A stretch of 64,000 nucleotides of DNA from Desulfotalea sp. (GCA_002733995.1 NVXR01000015.1:1-64000), one strand, 5' to 3'. Positions 36,321 to 45,441 are shown, counted from the stretch's first letter. The notes: a model not told the origin generated them from the sequence alone. A program made the numbers and translations.

Positions 36321-36509
36321 CTAACGTAAGTTTTTGTAATATTTTGTAAAACTCTCACTCTCGTGATAAAGCGTTTCATCCGGACGATCAACCGTTGGGC
36401 CGGGCTTCGCCTTCACTGGTTTGACAATGGCAGCAGTCCCAACCACAGCCGCCGTTCCAGCCAAAATGTGTTTGAGAAACGAACGCCTTTTGCCTTCTTC
36501 CTTTTTCAT
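36321..36509 (-). CDS. Small Tat-signal protein of the formate dehydrogenase region
   Basis: A 62-residue protein. KRRSFLKHILAGTAAVVGTAAIV is a twin-arginine signal, and the remaining 30 residues end DETLYHESESFTKYYKNLR. It belongs to the 'formate dehydrogenase region TAT target' family of tiny proteins found just before fdhA genes. Its function is unproven; a role as a Tat or maturation decoy or as a small structural subunit has been considered. It lies 29 bp upstream of fdhA and is surely co-transcribed. Confidence 0.85.
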   Translation of the reverse strand: MKKEEGKRRSFLKHILAGTAAVVGTAAIVKPVKAKPGPTVDRPDETLYHESESFTKYYKNLR

Positions 36510-36773
36510 CTAAACTCCTCCTTTTCCCCTCAATTCAATTTCAAGGACGCCACAATCGACACACAATTGAAGCGCAAATCAAAAAACAAAAACAAAAGCC
36601 AACACCTCTCCCGGGCAACGGAATAGTCCTCCGAGAAACAGAGCTTTTCGAAATTCCACCCCCGGGATAATTTCATAATCAGCGTCAAGTAGGGCAACGT
36701 CCCCCTGCGGCAAGCGGGCCCGCCGGAACCTGCACCTTCTCAAAATTCATGTTCAATATACAAAAGTGAATTT

Positions 36774-37385
36774 CTAAGCTACTAGGCTCTTCTCCAGATC
36801 CAGATATCCCCCCAGAACCCTGCAACAAAGGTAATAAAAGTCACACTGCTGATTATTTTTTAACTGCGTGGTAAATTTTTCAACAAAGGGATTAAGAAAC
36901 TCCTCAAGAAGTCTCGCCTGCAATTCCTTAATCTTCGCTGTTGATTCAATCTTTTCTTCTTCTACAAGAGATGCAAAGGTATCAAGCATCATCACTAAAG
37001 AATCTTCCGGCTCATGCACATCGTCACTCTTGACGAGGCCCGCTTCATTCATGAGTTGTCGCATATTCACAAGGGCCTCTCCATAACTGCGGCCATTGAA
37101 ATAAAAAGAAGCATTGCTCTCAATTTGGGCACCTTTAAAAGGATCTGTAAAAAGGTAATAATATTCGGCCTGCAGGTCCTGGAGATTTTTCTTCCCCAAG
37201 GCTCTCGAAATTTCCAAGACAGCACTGTCAAAACGCGGGCTGATCCGCTCCTTGGTAAGGGCCGAAAACGTCCCTCGCCAGCGACTCATCTTCTCCGCAT
37301 CGGGCTCTCCCACAAAAAAAGATTTAACGAGATCGATAAAACGCAGACGAACACGCAGCAAGTCATTATCATTCATTTCATTCAT
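36774..37385 (-). CDS. TorD/DmsD family chaperone
   Basis: A 203-residue, all-helical cytoplasmic protein. The central segment LQAEYYYLFTDPFKGAQIESNASFYFNGRSYG and the later EPEDSLVMMLDTFASLVEEE match the TorD family (Y..LF..P......A S.Y..G and E.xDHLG.ML). It should bind the FdhA Tat signal and hold the enzyme until cofactor is inserted. The start overlaps the stop of the upstream Fe-S gene by 4 nt. A 264-bp gap separates it from the small Tat gene and may hold a second promoter. Confidence 0.85.
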   Translation of the reverse strand: MNEMNDNDLLRVRLRFIDLVKSFFVGEPDAEKMSRWRGTFSALTKERISPRFDSAVLEISRALGKKNLQDLQAEYYYLFTDPFKGAQIESNASFYFNGRSYGEALVNMRQLMNEAGLVKSDDVHEPEDSLVMMLDTFASLVEEEKIESTAKIKELQARLLEEFLNPFVEKFTTQLKNNQQCDFYYLCCRVLGGYLDLEKSLVA

Positions 37386-39253
37386 AGTGTTTCTGCCTCA
37401 AAAAGTTTAATGACCCTGCAGTCTTCACAGTATTCAAAATGGCTTATGTCCACAGCTTCCTTTTGTTGTAGAATTGCCATAACTCTGTCAAAGCTCTTCT
37501 TTGTGCCAAAGACTTTACCGCATTTTTTACAGGCCATGGGTTCAGCCTGGGCGAGGGTTATGCCATTAAAGAAATCCGCCCTCAGGGTAAACTTTGGAGA
37601 GAGGGTCAGGGCATCCTCAGGACAGACCAAGACACAAAGTCCACAGCCAACACAAAGAATACCTACGTGATTGAGTTGTAGCAGCGAGGCCTCCGCCTGC
37701 ATTGCCCCAATCTGACAATCATTAAGACAAGCCATACACTGGGTACAACGATCTGTATCACACGTTACTGAGGCAAAAGGAACATAGCCTTCCGGCTGTA
37801 AAGTTACCTCTCGTCCACTTCGTACCACAAGATCTTCCAGCGCCTCGGCCATGGTCTGCCTGCGATTTACAAAACTTTTAAACCCTGTAGCCTGAGTAAA
37901 AAGAGGCTGTGGCTGAGCCACGACAACTGTGGCAAAATCGTCAACAGAACAGCTCACAATTGCATCCGATACAGCAAACAATTCCTCAGTCAAAGTGGTG
38001 GCAAACTGCGCCTGTCTGCTATAAAGTCCAGCATCTCCAACAGATTTATCTTTTTCTAGAATGATGATCCGACGCAGGCCACAACTGAGCAAATAGAGGA
38101 AGTGAAACAGGGACAGACAACCAACATTGTCAAACTCCAGGAAAAATACTTTGGCATAGGTGTTATTTTGTTCAGCCCACCACAAGCGGTGCAACGACTC
38201 CTCATCACCGAGGACTATTGTCCCACCCTCTGGAATCTCAACACTTTCAATATATTCAACAAATGCCCTGTCACTGAATCTTTCGTTCTGCATGGCTCCC
38301 GTAGGGCAAACCGCAACACAGGCACCACATTCAACACACTGCAATGCGTTCACAACCACCCCAGTTCCTCCCTGGGTTATTGCCCCGTGAACACAGCTCG
38401 ACACACACAAATCACAACCATAGCCCAACTTGGCGCTATACTGACAAATAGTGTTATCGTGGGTAATTACCTCATCAATCTGGCAGGGAAAGAGACTTGA
38501 AAAGTATGCGGAAAGATCCTTCTCATAAAATATAGAAGTTGTTTTGGCGGGTAGCTCTACTTTAACGTCACCTAAGATAAGCACGGCAGGAAAATCCACC
38601 ACTTCATTAATAGCTCCGTGGATATCAATAGCCTGAGGCTCACAAACATTCTCACACTCTTTACAAAACGTGCATAGATTAAAATCAACAAAGAGATTTT
38701 CAGAGATACAGGACTCGGGACAACTCACCCCACAAGCCCCACAATACGAGCATTTATCAACGTCAATAGCTGAGCGTATCTGATACTCTAATCGACATCC
38801 TTGAGTTAAACTTTCAAACTGCAATGCGGTGACGGTGGGGAATTCAGAATCACACCCTTTTACCAGAAGAGGACGGACGTCAAGAAGCCCGCCATAGGTG
38901 TTCAAAAAGCGTCGAATTTCACCAGCATCATTACCAATGACGCAGAGACGATTGTCCATATCCACCGTATAACTTCGATAATTAACACAGTTTTGTCGAT
39001 GGAGTTCGGCTTCGGCTATACTTTTCAGGGCAACCGTGGAAGAGGGAGTTAAGGCATGATTAAGGAAAAGGGTTGGCGACAGAGGAAAATCATTTTCTGG
39101 AGATATAGACAAAAAGCCCCCGGCGACAAGCGTGGTATTTCCCTGACCAGCGGTAAAACCATAGCCTGGGCGGAGGTTAACTGCTGATATCTTTAATTCG
39201 GAAGAGTCCGAACCTTCCTGAACAAGCTGGCACGTGGAAAAAAGTTTACTCAT
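37382..39253 (-). CDS. Multi-cluster [4Fe-4S] protein upstream of formate dehydrogenase
   Basis: A 623-residue cytoplasmic protein from the ATG ending at 39253 (MSKLFSTCQLVQEG); AAAGG precedes it, while the ORF-track start 8 codons earlier has the ribosome site inside. It carries at least four ferredoxin-type motifs: CSYCGACGVSCPESC, CTFCKECENVC, CDLCVSSC plus CVECGACVAVCP, and CTQCMACLNDC with CVGCGLCVLVCP. The C-terminus has a rubredoxin/zinc-ribbon-like CKKCGKVFG...CEDC pair. It is tied by a 4-nt overlap to the TorD-like gene. It may deliver electrons in FdhA maturation or link the enzyme to a cytoplasmic partner. A matching named family is not known to me. Confidence 0.8.
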   Translation of the reverse strand: MSKLFSTCQLVQEGSDSSELKISAVNLRPGYGFTAGQGNTTLVAGGFLSISPENDFPLSPTLFLNHALTPSSTVALKSIAEAELHRQNCVNYRSYTVDMDNRLCVIGNDAGEIRRFLNTYGGLLDVRPLLVKGCDSEFPTVTALQFESLTQGCRLEYQIRSAIDVDKCSYCGACGVSCPESCISENLFVDFNLCTFCKECENVCEPQAIDIHGAINEVVDFPAVLILGDVKVELPAKTTSIFYEKDLSAYFSSLFPCQIDEVITHDNTICQYSAKLGYGCDLCVSSCVHGAITQGGTGVVVNALQCVECGACVAVCPTGAMQNERFSDRAFVEYIESVEIPEGGTIVLGDEESLHRLWWAEQNNTYAKVFFLEFDNVGCLSLFHFLYLLSCGLRRIIILEKDKSVGDAGLYSRQAQFATTLTEELFAVSDAIVSCSVDDFATVVVAQPQPLFTQATGFKSFVNRRQTMAEALEDLVVRSGREVTLQPEGYVPFASVTCDTDRCTQCMACLNDCQIGAMQAEASLLQLNHVGILCVGCGLCVLVCPEDALTLSPKFTLRADFFNGITLAQAEPMACKKCGKVFGTKKSFDRVMAILQQKEAVDISHFEYCEDCRVIKLFEAETL

Positions 39254-39478
39254 ATATTTTATACCTTTGTTGCACATTTTGTAGAATTCGCCCTCTTACA
39301 GGTGACTACAAAGTGTATCTTGTCAACAACTTAATAGAAAGAAACACGTGGGTATGGTAACATACGGCCGATCAAGGACAGAAGTAACAACCTGTCATTA
39401 ATGGTCAGTATAAGAAAGTATAGCGCCAAGTTAAATCAGCACTGCACCTTTTGTTTTGTAGGGAGTTTTTCACTAGAC

Positions 39479-39499
39479 CTGTAGGGAATTTCCCTACAG
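39479..39499. promoter_or_regulatory. Near-perfect 21-bp palindrome CTGTAGGGAA-T-TTCCCTACAG
   Basis: Ten base pairs surround a single central T. A half copy, TGTAGGGA, lies 23 bp away at 39457-39464. It falls right after the stop of the response-regulator gene and about 225 bp before the Fe-S gene start. TAGGG-Nn-CCCTA resembles sites of NreC-type LuxR-family regulators. No T-tract follows, so an operator is favoured over a terminator. Confidence 0.5.
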
Positions 39500-39501
39500 T
39501 G

Positions 39502-40167
39502 TTATGATATAGTGGTTTTGAAAAAATCTTTTTCTGTCCAGAGAACAGCACGGCGACTTAGCTCCGCAGCATTTTTTATTCCAAGCTTGTGCTTTACTCG
39601 ATCCCTGTAGGTTCCAATTGTTTTGAGGCCTAGCTTCATTCTCTCGGCAATTTCTCTGGTTGAAAGCCCCGAGCCAATAAGTCGAAATACTTCTAGTTCC
39701 CGGTCTGTTAAGCGATCAACCGTGGGCGCTATAGGGATCTCTGGCTGCGTCTGTAGCCGGTCGAGGAAACGTTCCATAATGGAATGGCTTACATGTATTT
39801 TGCCATTTCTTATATTTCTCAAAGCAGAGATCACATTCTCACTTGCTTCCTTTTTCATGATATAGCCACGGGCTCCGGCACGAATAGCCCGCTCGGCCCA
39901 CACCTGCTCATCGTGCATTGAAAGCACTAAGATCAGCAAGGGATTCCTCTGTTTTGACAATTCCTTAACCAGATCGAGACCATTATCACCCGCAAGGGTT
40001 ATATCAACAATCGCAAGATCCGGAGCTTCTTCTTCAATCACCTTTCTGGCACTTGTAATATCTTCAGCAAGACCACAGACAAAGAAATCGTCCTCTTGGT
40101 TAAGCAGCTCTCCCATTCCCATTCGAAAAATCGGATGGTCATCAACTATAATTACCCTTGACCTCAT
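39502..40167 (-). CDS. NarL/FixJ-type response regulator
   Basis: A 221-residue two-domain regulator. The receiver has VDDHPIFR (acid pocket), phospho-acceptor Asp55 in LAIVDITLAG and the KKEASENVI switch Lys. The LuxR-type HTH is LTDRELEVFRLIGSGLSTREIAERMKLGLKTIGTYRDRVKHKLGI. The start overlaps the kinase stop by 4 nt (ATGA). It is the third gene of the binding protein / kinase / regulator unit and sits just upstream of the formate operon on the same strand, which it may control. Confidence 0.95.
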   Translation of the reverse strand: MRSRVIIVDDHPIFRMGMGELLNQEDDFFVCGLAEDITSARKVIEEEAPDLAIVDITLAGDNGLDLVKELSKQRNPLLILVLSMHDEQVWAERAIRAGARGYIMKKEASENVISALRNIRNGKIHVSHSIMERFLDRLQTQPEIPIAPTVDRLTDRELEVFRLIGSGLSTREIAERMKLGLKTIGTYRDRVKHKLGIKNAAELSRRAVLWTEKDFFKTTIS

Positions 40168-42593
40168 TCTCTACCTTCACCAGTCACTGTGATCAGCGTA
40201 CCGCCTTTTTTGTCAGAACTCATAACGAGTACCGCTCCAATAGCCTTTGCCCTATACTTCATAGTATGAAACCCTAAGCCTGTCGCTGCAGGAGTTGTAT
40301 CAAACCCCACACCATCATCCACAATTTTAACGGCAAAACCACCCTCCCGCACATGAACATATACCCCTATATTATCAGGTTTCCCGTGACGAGCAGCATT
40401 AAAAACCGCTTCGCGGATGATATAGTGCAGATGGATCGCCGTATTTTTCCCAAGTTGTTCACTCTCTCCCACCCAGGAGAAATCAAAGTTCACCTTAAAA
40501 ATCTTTTCAACCTCAACCACAAGCTCCTCTATTGCCGATTCTAATCCATATTCTATAACGTGCACAGGATAGAGGCCATGGGACAATCTTCTTGTTTTTT
40601 CAATTGCATCTTTTATAAGGCTACGAATAGTTCCTAGCTGCTCGGCTCTCTTAGGCGATTCAAGTGCAAGCTGCTGTTCCAGAGCCTTACTCAACAACTC
40701 AACTCCCGTGAGGTGTGAGCCTAAATCGTCATGAAGATTTCGGCCAATATTTGAACGCTCCTCTTCACTGACAGCAATGATCTGCCTTTCAAGACGCGCA
40801 AGCTCTTCTTCTGAACATTGCCGCAGAACATGCAACCACATCCCTTCAAGCAACATGGTCATCTGTCTTACATCAAAGTTGTCATAATTTTCACTATTGT
40901 TACAAACCCCTGCAACAACCACAATTTTGCCATCATTATAAATCGGTACATCCAAATGCCGGACGATATCTCTACGGTAGGGATAGCAATCAGGCAAATC
41001 TTTCCGAGGATTATTTACAATAACAGCTGTTTTTTTCAACACAGCTTTACCCGGAAAGCCCCCACTTCCAACCGCTCTTGGAAGGGTTAATTCACCTTCT
41101 CTGTTGATAACATCCGCCTCATTGCTCACAATAAAAGAACAGACCGTAATATGACTGTGGGTTGTGTTAACAAGAGCGAGGTAACCTTCCTCACTTCTGG
41201 TGATTTGGATAATACGCCGCAGTATAAAATCATACTTTTCTTGGAGAGAGTATTTTTCCATCATTCCAAGACGCAACAAGGTATCAAGACGAAGCTCGTC
41301 ACGATGGAGGAGCAATTCATTTTTGATCCTGCCCTCAACCATCCTGTTGGCTAGCCGTCTGAGATCTTCAAACTCCCGAAAGACAAGATCGTATGTCGGA
41401 ATTTTCTCCTTTGAATCCGTCGCTGCTCTAAAGAAATTGGTAAACAGGCTGATCTCCTGCTTGATTTTCAAAGAATAGAAAAAGGTACTGAGCAGCAAAA
41501 AGATAACGGCAACAGCAAAAAGGACGATAAAGGTAAATACGTTTTTAAACGAAATCCTCCTATAGGTTTCTGTCTCATTGGCGATACTCTGCTCCATGGC
41601 ATCCATAAACATAGCCGCGCCAAGCCCCCAACCCCAATCACCGTATACCTGAACATAGCAGAGCTTTTGACGACGATTCAGCCCCCCGTCTTTGTTAACG
41701 GTGTAATGCACATAACCATCAAGATTTCCGCTGGTTGCCGCCAGTAAAAGTTTATCCCCATAACTTTCACCTTGAGCATCAACGAGCCCAAACATGGACC
41801 TCCCCACCAGACGTTCGTCCTGGTTGGTTAAGATGGTCCCATCCAGGCGAAAACAAAACACCTCTCCATCCCTGCCAAACTGAATATTCTGAATCCTGGC
41901 GAGCACCTCTTGTTTTAAGGTTTCTTCAAGATCATCACTGTATATGCCTGCGCCAATAAACCAGTCCAGGGGCGGAAAGTATTTAACAAAAGAAATTTTG
42001 GGGAATTTCTTCCCGGGATAAGCAGGCTTTTTCAAGACATAGCTATACAGTCCCGCCTCTTTTTCTAAGATAATTTTTATGATATCACCGACAACATCCC
42101 GGCCAACGACCTGTTGAAATTGCCGACGGGTTTTCCCTTCAAAAAAAGGTTCGTCGGCAAACAGTTCAATTTGGGCCTCAGCCACTCTGCCAAGAAAATA
42201 GTAACCTTGACCATTGTTCCAGCGCATGGGTCGCAGCAATTCAACAACCATGGAGCGAATCTCATCGATACCTTTTTCATCCTTGTAAAGCCGATAACTA
42301 TGGGATGCTATTGTGTAAGCGGCTTGTACCCGTTCCCTGATTTCAAGCTCGACCCTCAATTCACTCTGATGCCTGCGATAATCGATAAGCTCAACGACTT
42401 TATCAAGCTCCTCTTTAACCCGGACTTCATACTGACTTTTGTAAGTATCACGTATATTTTCAATACTTTCCTTGTAGGCCTGATACTCATTAACAGCCCA
42501 AAATATACCTATAAAAAACGCAAGTGAAGTTATCACTACGAGGGAGGCGTAGAATGGCGCAGATGAAAGAGATATTTTTTTTAAGATTCGCAT
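40164..42593 (-). CDS. Sensor histidine kinase (double Cache, GAF, HisKA_3)
   Basis: About 809 residues from the ATG ending at 42593 (MRILKKISLSSAPFYASLVV). The ORF-track start (42824) is a TTG inside a tandem repeat and adds 77 residues of no clear character. TM1 is followed by two periplasmic Cache modules (RPMRWNNGQGYYFLG; IQFGRDGEVFCFRLDGTIL), TM2, a GAF domain (TRSEEGYLALVNTTHSHIT) and a HisKA_3 box (EERSNIGRNLHDDLGSHLTG) with its His, then HATPase (REAVFNAARHGKP, VDDGVGFD, GLGFHTM). It pairs with the NarL-type regulator (4-nt overlap). The binding protein upstream may be its co-sensor. Start uncertain. Confidence 0.88.
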   Translation of the reverse strand: MRILKKISLSSAPFYASLVVITSLAFFIGIFWAVNEYQAYKESIENIRDTYKSQYEVRVKEELDKVVELIDYRRHQSELRVELEIRERVQAAYTIASHSYRLYKDEKGIDEIRSMVVELLRPMRWNNGQGYYFLGRVAEAQIELFADEPFFEGKTRRQFQQVVGRDVVGDIIKIILEKEAGLYSYVLKKPAYPGKKFPKISFVKYFPPLDWFIGAGIYSDDLEETLKQEVLARIQNIQFGRDGEVFCFRLDGTILTNQDERLVGRSMFGLVDAQGESYGDKLLLAATSGNLDGYVHYTVNKDGGLNRRQKLCYVQVYGDWGWGLGAAMFMDAMEQSIANETETYRRISFKNVFTFIVLFAVAVIFLLLSTFFYSLKIKQEISLFTNFFRAATDSKEKIPTYDLVFREFEDLRRLANRMVEGRIKNELLLHRDELRLDTLLRLGMMEKYSLQEKYDFILRRIIQITRSEEGYLALVNTTHSHITVCSFIVSNEADVINREGELTLPRAVGSGGFPGKAVLKKTAVIVNNPRKDLPDCYPYRRDIVRHLDVPIYNDGKIVVVAGVCNNSENYDNFDVRQMTMLLEGMWLHVLRQCSEEELARLERQIIAVSEEERSNIGRNLHDDLGSHLTGVELLSKALEQQLALESPKRAEQLGTIRSLIKDAIEKTRRLSHGLYPVHVIEYGLESAIEELVVEVEKIFKVNFDFSWVGESEQLGKNTAIHLHYIIREAVFNAARHGKPDNIGVYVHVREGGFAVKIVDDGVGFDTTPAATGLGFHTMKYRAKAIGAVLVMSSDKKGGTLITVTGEGRE

Positions 42594-42811
42594 TGATTTT
42601 ATTTTACAACCTCGCCTCATTTCCTCTGAATACTGGTAGCTCTTCAGCGCCACTCCAACTCCGCCAACTGGAGTCTTTACGGGTAGACCCGAATATTTCA
42701 TAGCCGCAAGTGAACATCTTTTCATCACGGTAAACAGATTCAGGTGACGAAAGAACCGAGGGTTGCGAGCCACTACACCGGCCCAAGACATGTTCAGACA
42801 ACTTTGCCTAC

Positions 42812-42841
42812 GGACAAAAGACAAAGGACAAGGGACAAAAA
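42812..42841. repeat. Short purine-rich tandem repeat (GGACAAA units)
   Basis: Plus strand GGACAAAAGACAAAGGACAAGGGACAAAAA holds four imperfect copies of a 7-8 bp ACAAAGG/GGACAAA unit. It lies between the binding-protein stop and the kinase. Slippage is possible. Confidence 0.65.
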
Positions 42842-42847
42842 GTTACC

Positions 42848-43996
42848 TCATTTTTCTGTTCTCAGTTTTTCTATTTGAGGATATATCTGGGTCAGGTATA
42901 TGGTGTCCAACCCCTGATGATCATCCACACCAAACTCAAGTAACAACCCGTGCAGATCAAAGCGTCCACCCTGTTCCATTGCTGCAATAAACCGCTCTCG
43001 GGTCAACCTGTTTTTAACAGAAAGAGCAATCTGACTAAAGAGCTTGCCTACGATAAAGCCTTCATAACTGGTGAAACTGATGGGCGCATCGTGCTGGTAT
43101 TTCGCCATTGCCTTCGTGTAGTCTCGGGTCAGGCCAATTTCGCTATCCCTTGGTGACGGTATCACCTGGGAGACGATGACTCCCTCTCCATAACGACCTA
43201 AAGCATTCCGAAGGCTTTCCGTTCCCACAAAAGAGATATTACAAAAAACGACATCCCCTGCATGCTTATTTTTACTCAACTTAATAAATTCTGCACAGGC
43301 AGAATAAGCACCGACGAGAATGACAGCCTCTGGTTCGGCCTTGTAAATATCTCTCATAGCCCCCATGACTGCGACAGTGTTCCTCTCATAACTGCCCCGG
43401 GAAACAAGAGTCATTGATCTTTTTGCAAGGGCGATTTCAATGCCCTCAAGCCCCGCGGAACCGTAACTGTCATTTTGGTAAAAGCAGGCAATGCGGCTCA
43501 GATTTTTTTCTTTGACAAGATAAGAGACCAGCCTTTCCATTTCCTGAAAATAACTAGCCCTAACATTGATAACATACTTACTGAAGGGTTTACGTAAGAA
43601 CTCGGCCCCGGTAAAAGGACCAAAAAAGGGAATCCGTGCTTCTGTCACAATGGGTTCAACAGCTTTAGAGGTAGGTGTACCAACCGCACCAATAAGGGCA
43701 AAGACCTGATCCTCATAGATAAAAGCGTTGGTATTCCTCACCGCCTTATCTGGCTCATAGCCGTCATCACGACTGAGGAGAATAATTTCACGGCCATGTA
43801 TGCCACCCCGGTCGTTAACCTCAGCAAAAGCGGCAAGCAAACCGGAACGCATTTCGAGACCTAGATTCTGCGCAGGCCCACTCAGGGCGCAAGATTGTCC
43901 AAGCAGAAGGGGACCAAATATCTTTTGAGATGCCGCCGACACATTTGTAGCAACAATGAATAGAACAAATAGAATTAACCACTTTTTTTTCTTCAT
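42848..43996 (-). CDS. Periplasmic binding protein (branched-chain amino acid / amide type)
   Basis: A 382-residue exported protein with signal peptide (WLILFVLFIVATNVSA) and the Peripla_BP_6 pattern: IFGPLLLGQSCALSGPAQNLGLEMRSGLLAAF, VNDRGGIHGREIILLSRDDGYEPDKAV and FALIGAVGTPTSKAVEPI. No permease or ATPase is near, so it is unlikely to be a transport component. It is followed on the same strand by a Cache/GAF kinase and regulator, which suggests a ligand-binding partner of the kinase. The ligand is unknown; amides, urea or small acids are usual for this class. Confidence 0.88.
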   Translation of the reverse strand: MKKKKWLILFVLFIVATNVSAASQKIFGPLLLGQSCALSGPAQNLGLEMRSGLLAAFAEVNDRGGIHGREIILLSRDDGYEPDKAVRNTNAFIYEDQVFALIGAVGTPTSKAVEPIVTEARIPFFGPFTGAEFLRKPFSKYVINVRASYFQEMERLVSYLVKEKNLSRIACFYQNDSYGSAGLEGIEIALAKRSMTLVSRGSYERNTVAVMGAMRDIYKAEPEAVILVGAYSACAEFIKLSKNKHAGDVVFCNISFVGTESLRNALGRYGEGVIVSQVIPSPRDSEIGLTRDYTKAMAKYQHDAPISFTSYEGFIVGKLFSQIALSVKNRLTRERFIAAMEQGGRFDLHGLLLEFGVDDHQGLDTIYLTQIYPQIEKLRTEK

Positions 43997-44549
43997 GAAG
44001 ACCCCAACTCGTCAAAAAATTGCGTATGTTGTTCACATCAGAGGATGTATCTATAGGTAAACGACATAATAAAACAGGAAAAACCTGATTTAAAAGCAAA
44101 TTTCCCTTCTGCTTGACAAGAGATGAGTGACGCTCTATTTCTTAGCAATTAACGACAACACAGCAGCACTAGACCAATGCACACTCTTTTAAGGAGTAAA
44201 TATCTATGTAAAAAAAGGTCCTTGATTGTGTCAACGCCTCCAGCTCCACAAGTAACCACACCGCCCCGCAGTAATCCTGAGCAGTTACCGGTGATACGTT
44301 TACCGATATTGGAGAGCTTCCTCGATAGTTACGGTCCATGCATCTGTTCCAGATAACCATTGAGAGTATAAAATTTCGTGTTGCATCTTTTCAAAGAAAA
44401 GAGAACTGTCTTTTTTCACCAGAGAGCAGTCCATACACCACCATTTTCCGGTATTTTTTAAAAATAAAGAACCTTGAGTGAGATACCTCCACGAACCGAT
44501 GGCAAATCCGAACTAAACGCGAACCCCAGCCCTGAGATATGTAAACAAT
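43997..44549. other. Intergenic region between binding protein and fdhD
   Basis: A 553-bp gap between divergent genes. ORFs 44169-44360 and 44391-44633 (minus) are short and without recognisable content. I looked for a molybdenum-cofactor riboswitch and see no convincing fold. Promoters for both genes must lie here but are not obvious. Confidence 0.4.
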
Positions 44550-45335
44550 ATGAGCAAAGCAAACCTTGCAAGCACCAGCCTTACCATGAGTTCTACCACC
44601 ACAGTCATTACCCCGAATGGCTCCCGGGAACAAGCTGAACAGTTGGCTATTGAATCGCCCTACTCCATCGCACTCAACGATGAAACCATCGGTTCATCCA
44701 TGGTCCTTCCCATTGCTCTAGAGGAGTTTGGAGCTGGTTTTCTCTTTGGCCAGGGTTATATCAAAAAGCCAGGAGAAATAAGAGAGGTGGTTGTGTGTCC
44801 AGAGGGCAGAATCGCCGTATTTGCGGATGTCGAGGTAACTGAACCTAAAGAAGTTATCATTACATCAGGTTGTGGTGGGACCGGCAAAATCTCCAAAGAA
44901 ATGTTTGAAGATGACTTTGATCCCCTTGCTGAATGCACCATAACTTTTCCGGAAATCAGCACATTTATAAGGGAGTCGTTACAATCCTCTCCCCTCGGTC
45001 CACAAACACACTGTGTCCATGGCTGTGGATTTTGGCAGGACGGCAAACTACAAGCGTACTATGAAGATGTGGGAAGACACAATGCCGTTGATAAGGTATT
45101 AGGCGCCATCCTGCTTGGAAAATTCAGTCCACGGGGTGCCATCTACACCACGGGCAGACTGACCTCAGACATGGTTCTTAAATGTGCTCGCATCGGTATC
45201 CCGATCATAATGTCCCGTACCGCACCATCCTCACTCGGCCTGGCCATAGCAAGACGATCAGGGGCCACACTTGCCGCTTACGCAAGACCTGACCGGGTTA
45301 ACATTTTCCACGCGCCAGAACGCATCGTATACTAG
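44550..45335 (+). CDS. fdhD: Formate dehydrogenase accessory sulfurtransferase FdhD
   Basis: A 261-residue protein of normal length. SPYSIALNDETIGSSMVLPIALEEFGAGFLFGQGYI, the loop TSGCGGTGKIS, and THCVHGCGFWQDGKL plus YYEDVGRHNAVDKVLGA are FdhD hallmarks. FdhD carries sulfur from the desulfurase IscS to the Mo/W-bisPGD cofactor of formate dehydrogenase. The active loop has only the first Cys (CGGTG in place of CGxCG); Cys121 of E. coli is matched and Cys124 is not. The gene supports the selenocysteine FdhA 8 kb away. The Shine-Dalgarno is weak and ATG 44589 is an alternative start. Confidence 0.93.
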   Translation: MSKANLASTSLTMSSTTTVITPNGSREQAEQLAIESPYSIALNDETIGSSMVLPIALEEFGAGFLFGQGYIKKPGEIREVVVCPEGRIAVFADVEVTEPKEVIITSGCGGTGKISKEMFEDDFDPLAECTITFPEISTFIRESLQSSPLGPQTHCVHGCGFWQDGKLQAYYEDVGRHNAVDKVLGAILLGKFSPRGAIYTTGRLTSDMVLKCARIGIPIIMSRTAPSSLGLAIARRSGATLAAYARPDRVNIFHAPERIVY

Positions 45336-45412
45336 CCCGAAAGGCTCATGGACATAGTACTGTTGACAGGTGTGCAATTGAAAATAACAACCACGCGAGA
45401 AGACATAAAAAA

Positions 45413-45441
45413 AGGATGATCCGAACCCATCGAATCATCCT
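45413..45441 (+). terminator. Stem-loop downstream of fdhD
   Basis: AGGATGAT (45413-45420) pairs with ATCATCCT (45434-45441) around a 13-nt loop, followed by ACAGACCTTTTCTTTTTAT. It lies 78 bp after the fdhD stop. Confidence 0.65.

Noticed and set aside
36690-36740. GC-rich hairpin upstream of the small Tat gene
   Set aside because: GCGGGCCCGC is a palindrome, but flanking pairing is poor and it lies in no terminator-like context; too weak to call.
42594-42824. N-terminal extension of the Cache/GAF kinase in the ORF track
   Set aside because: It begins at a TTG inside a tandem repeat and adds 77 residues with no domain character; the membrane segment starts just after ATG 42593.
43997-44549. 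Molybdenum-cofactor riboswitch before fdhD
   Set aside because: I looked for the conserved core and found only short chance stems.
44169-44633. Two short ORFs upstream of fdhD
   Set aside because: No family resemblance, no ribosome sites; one overlaps fdhD antisense.
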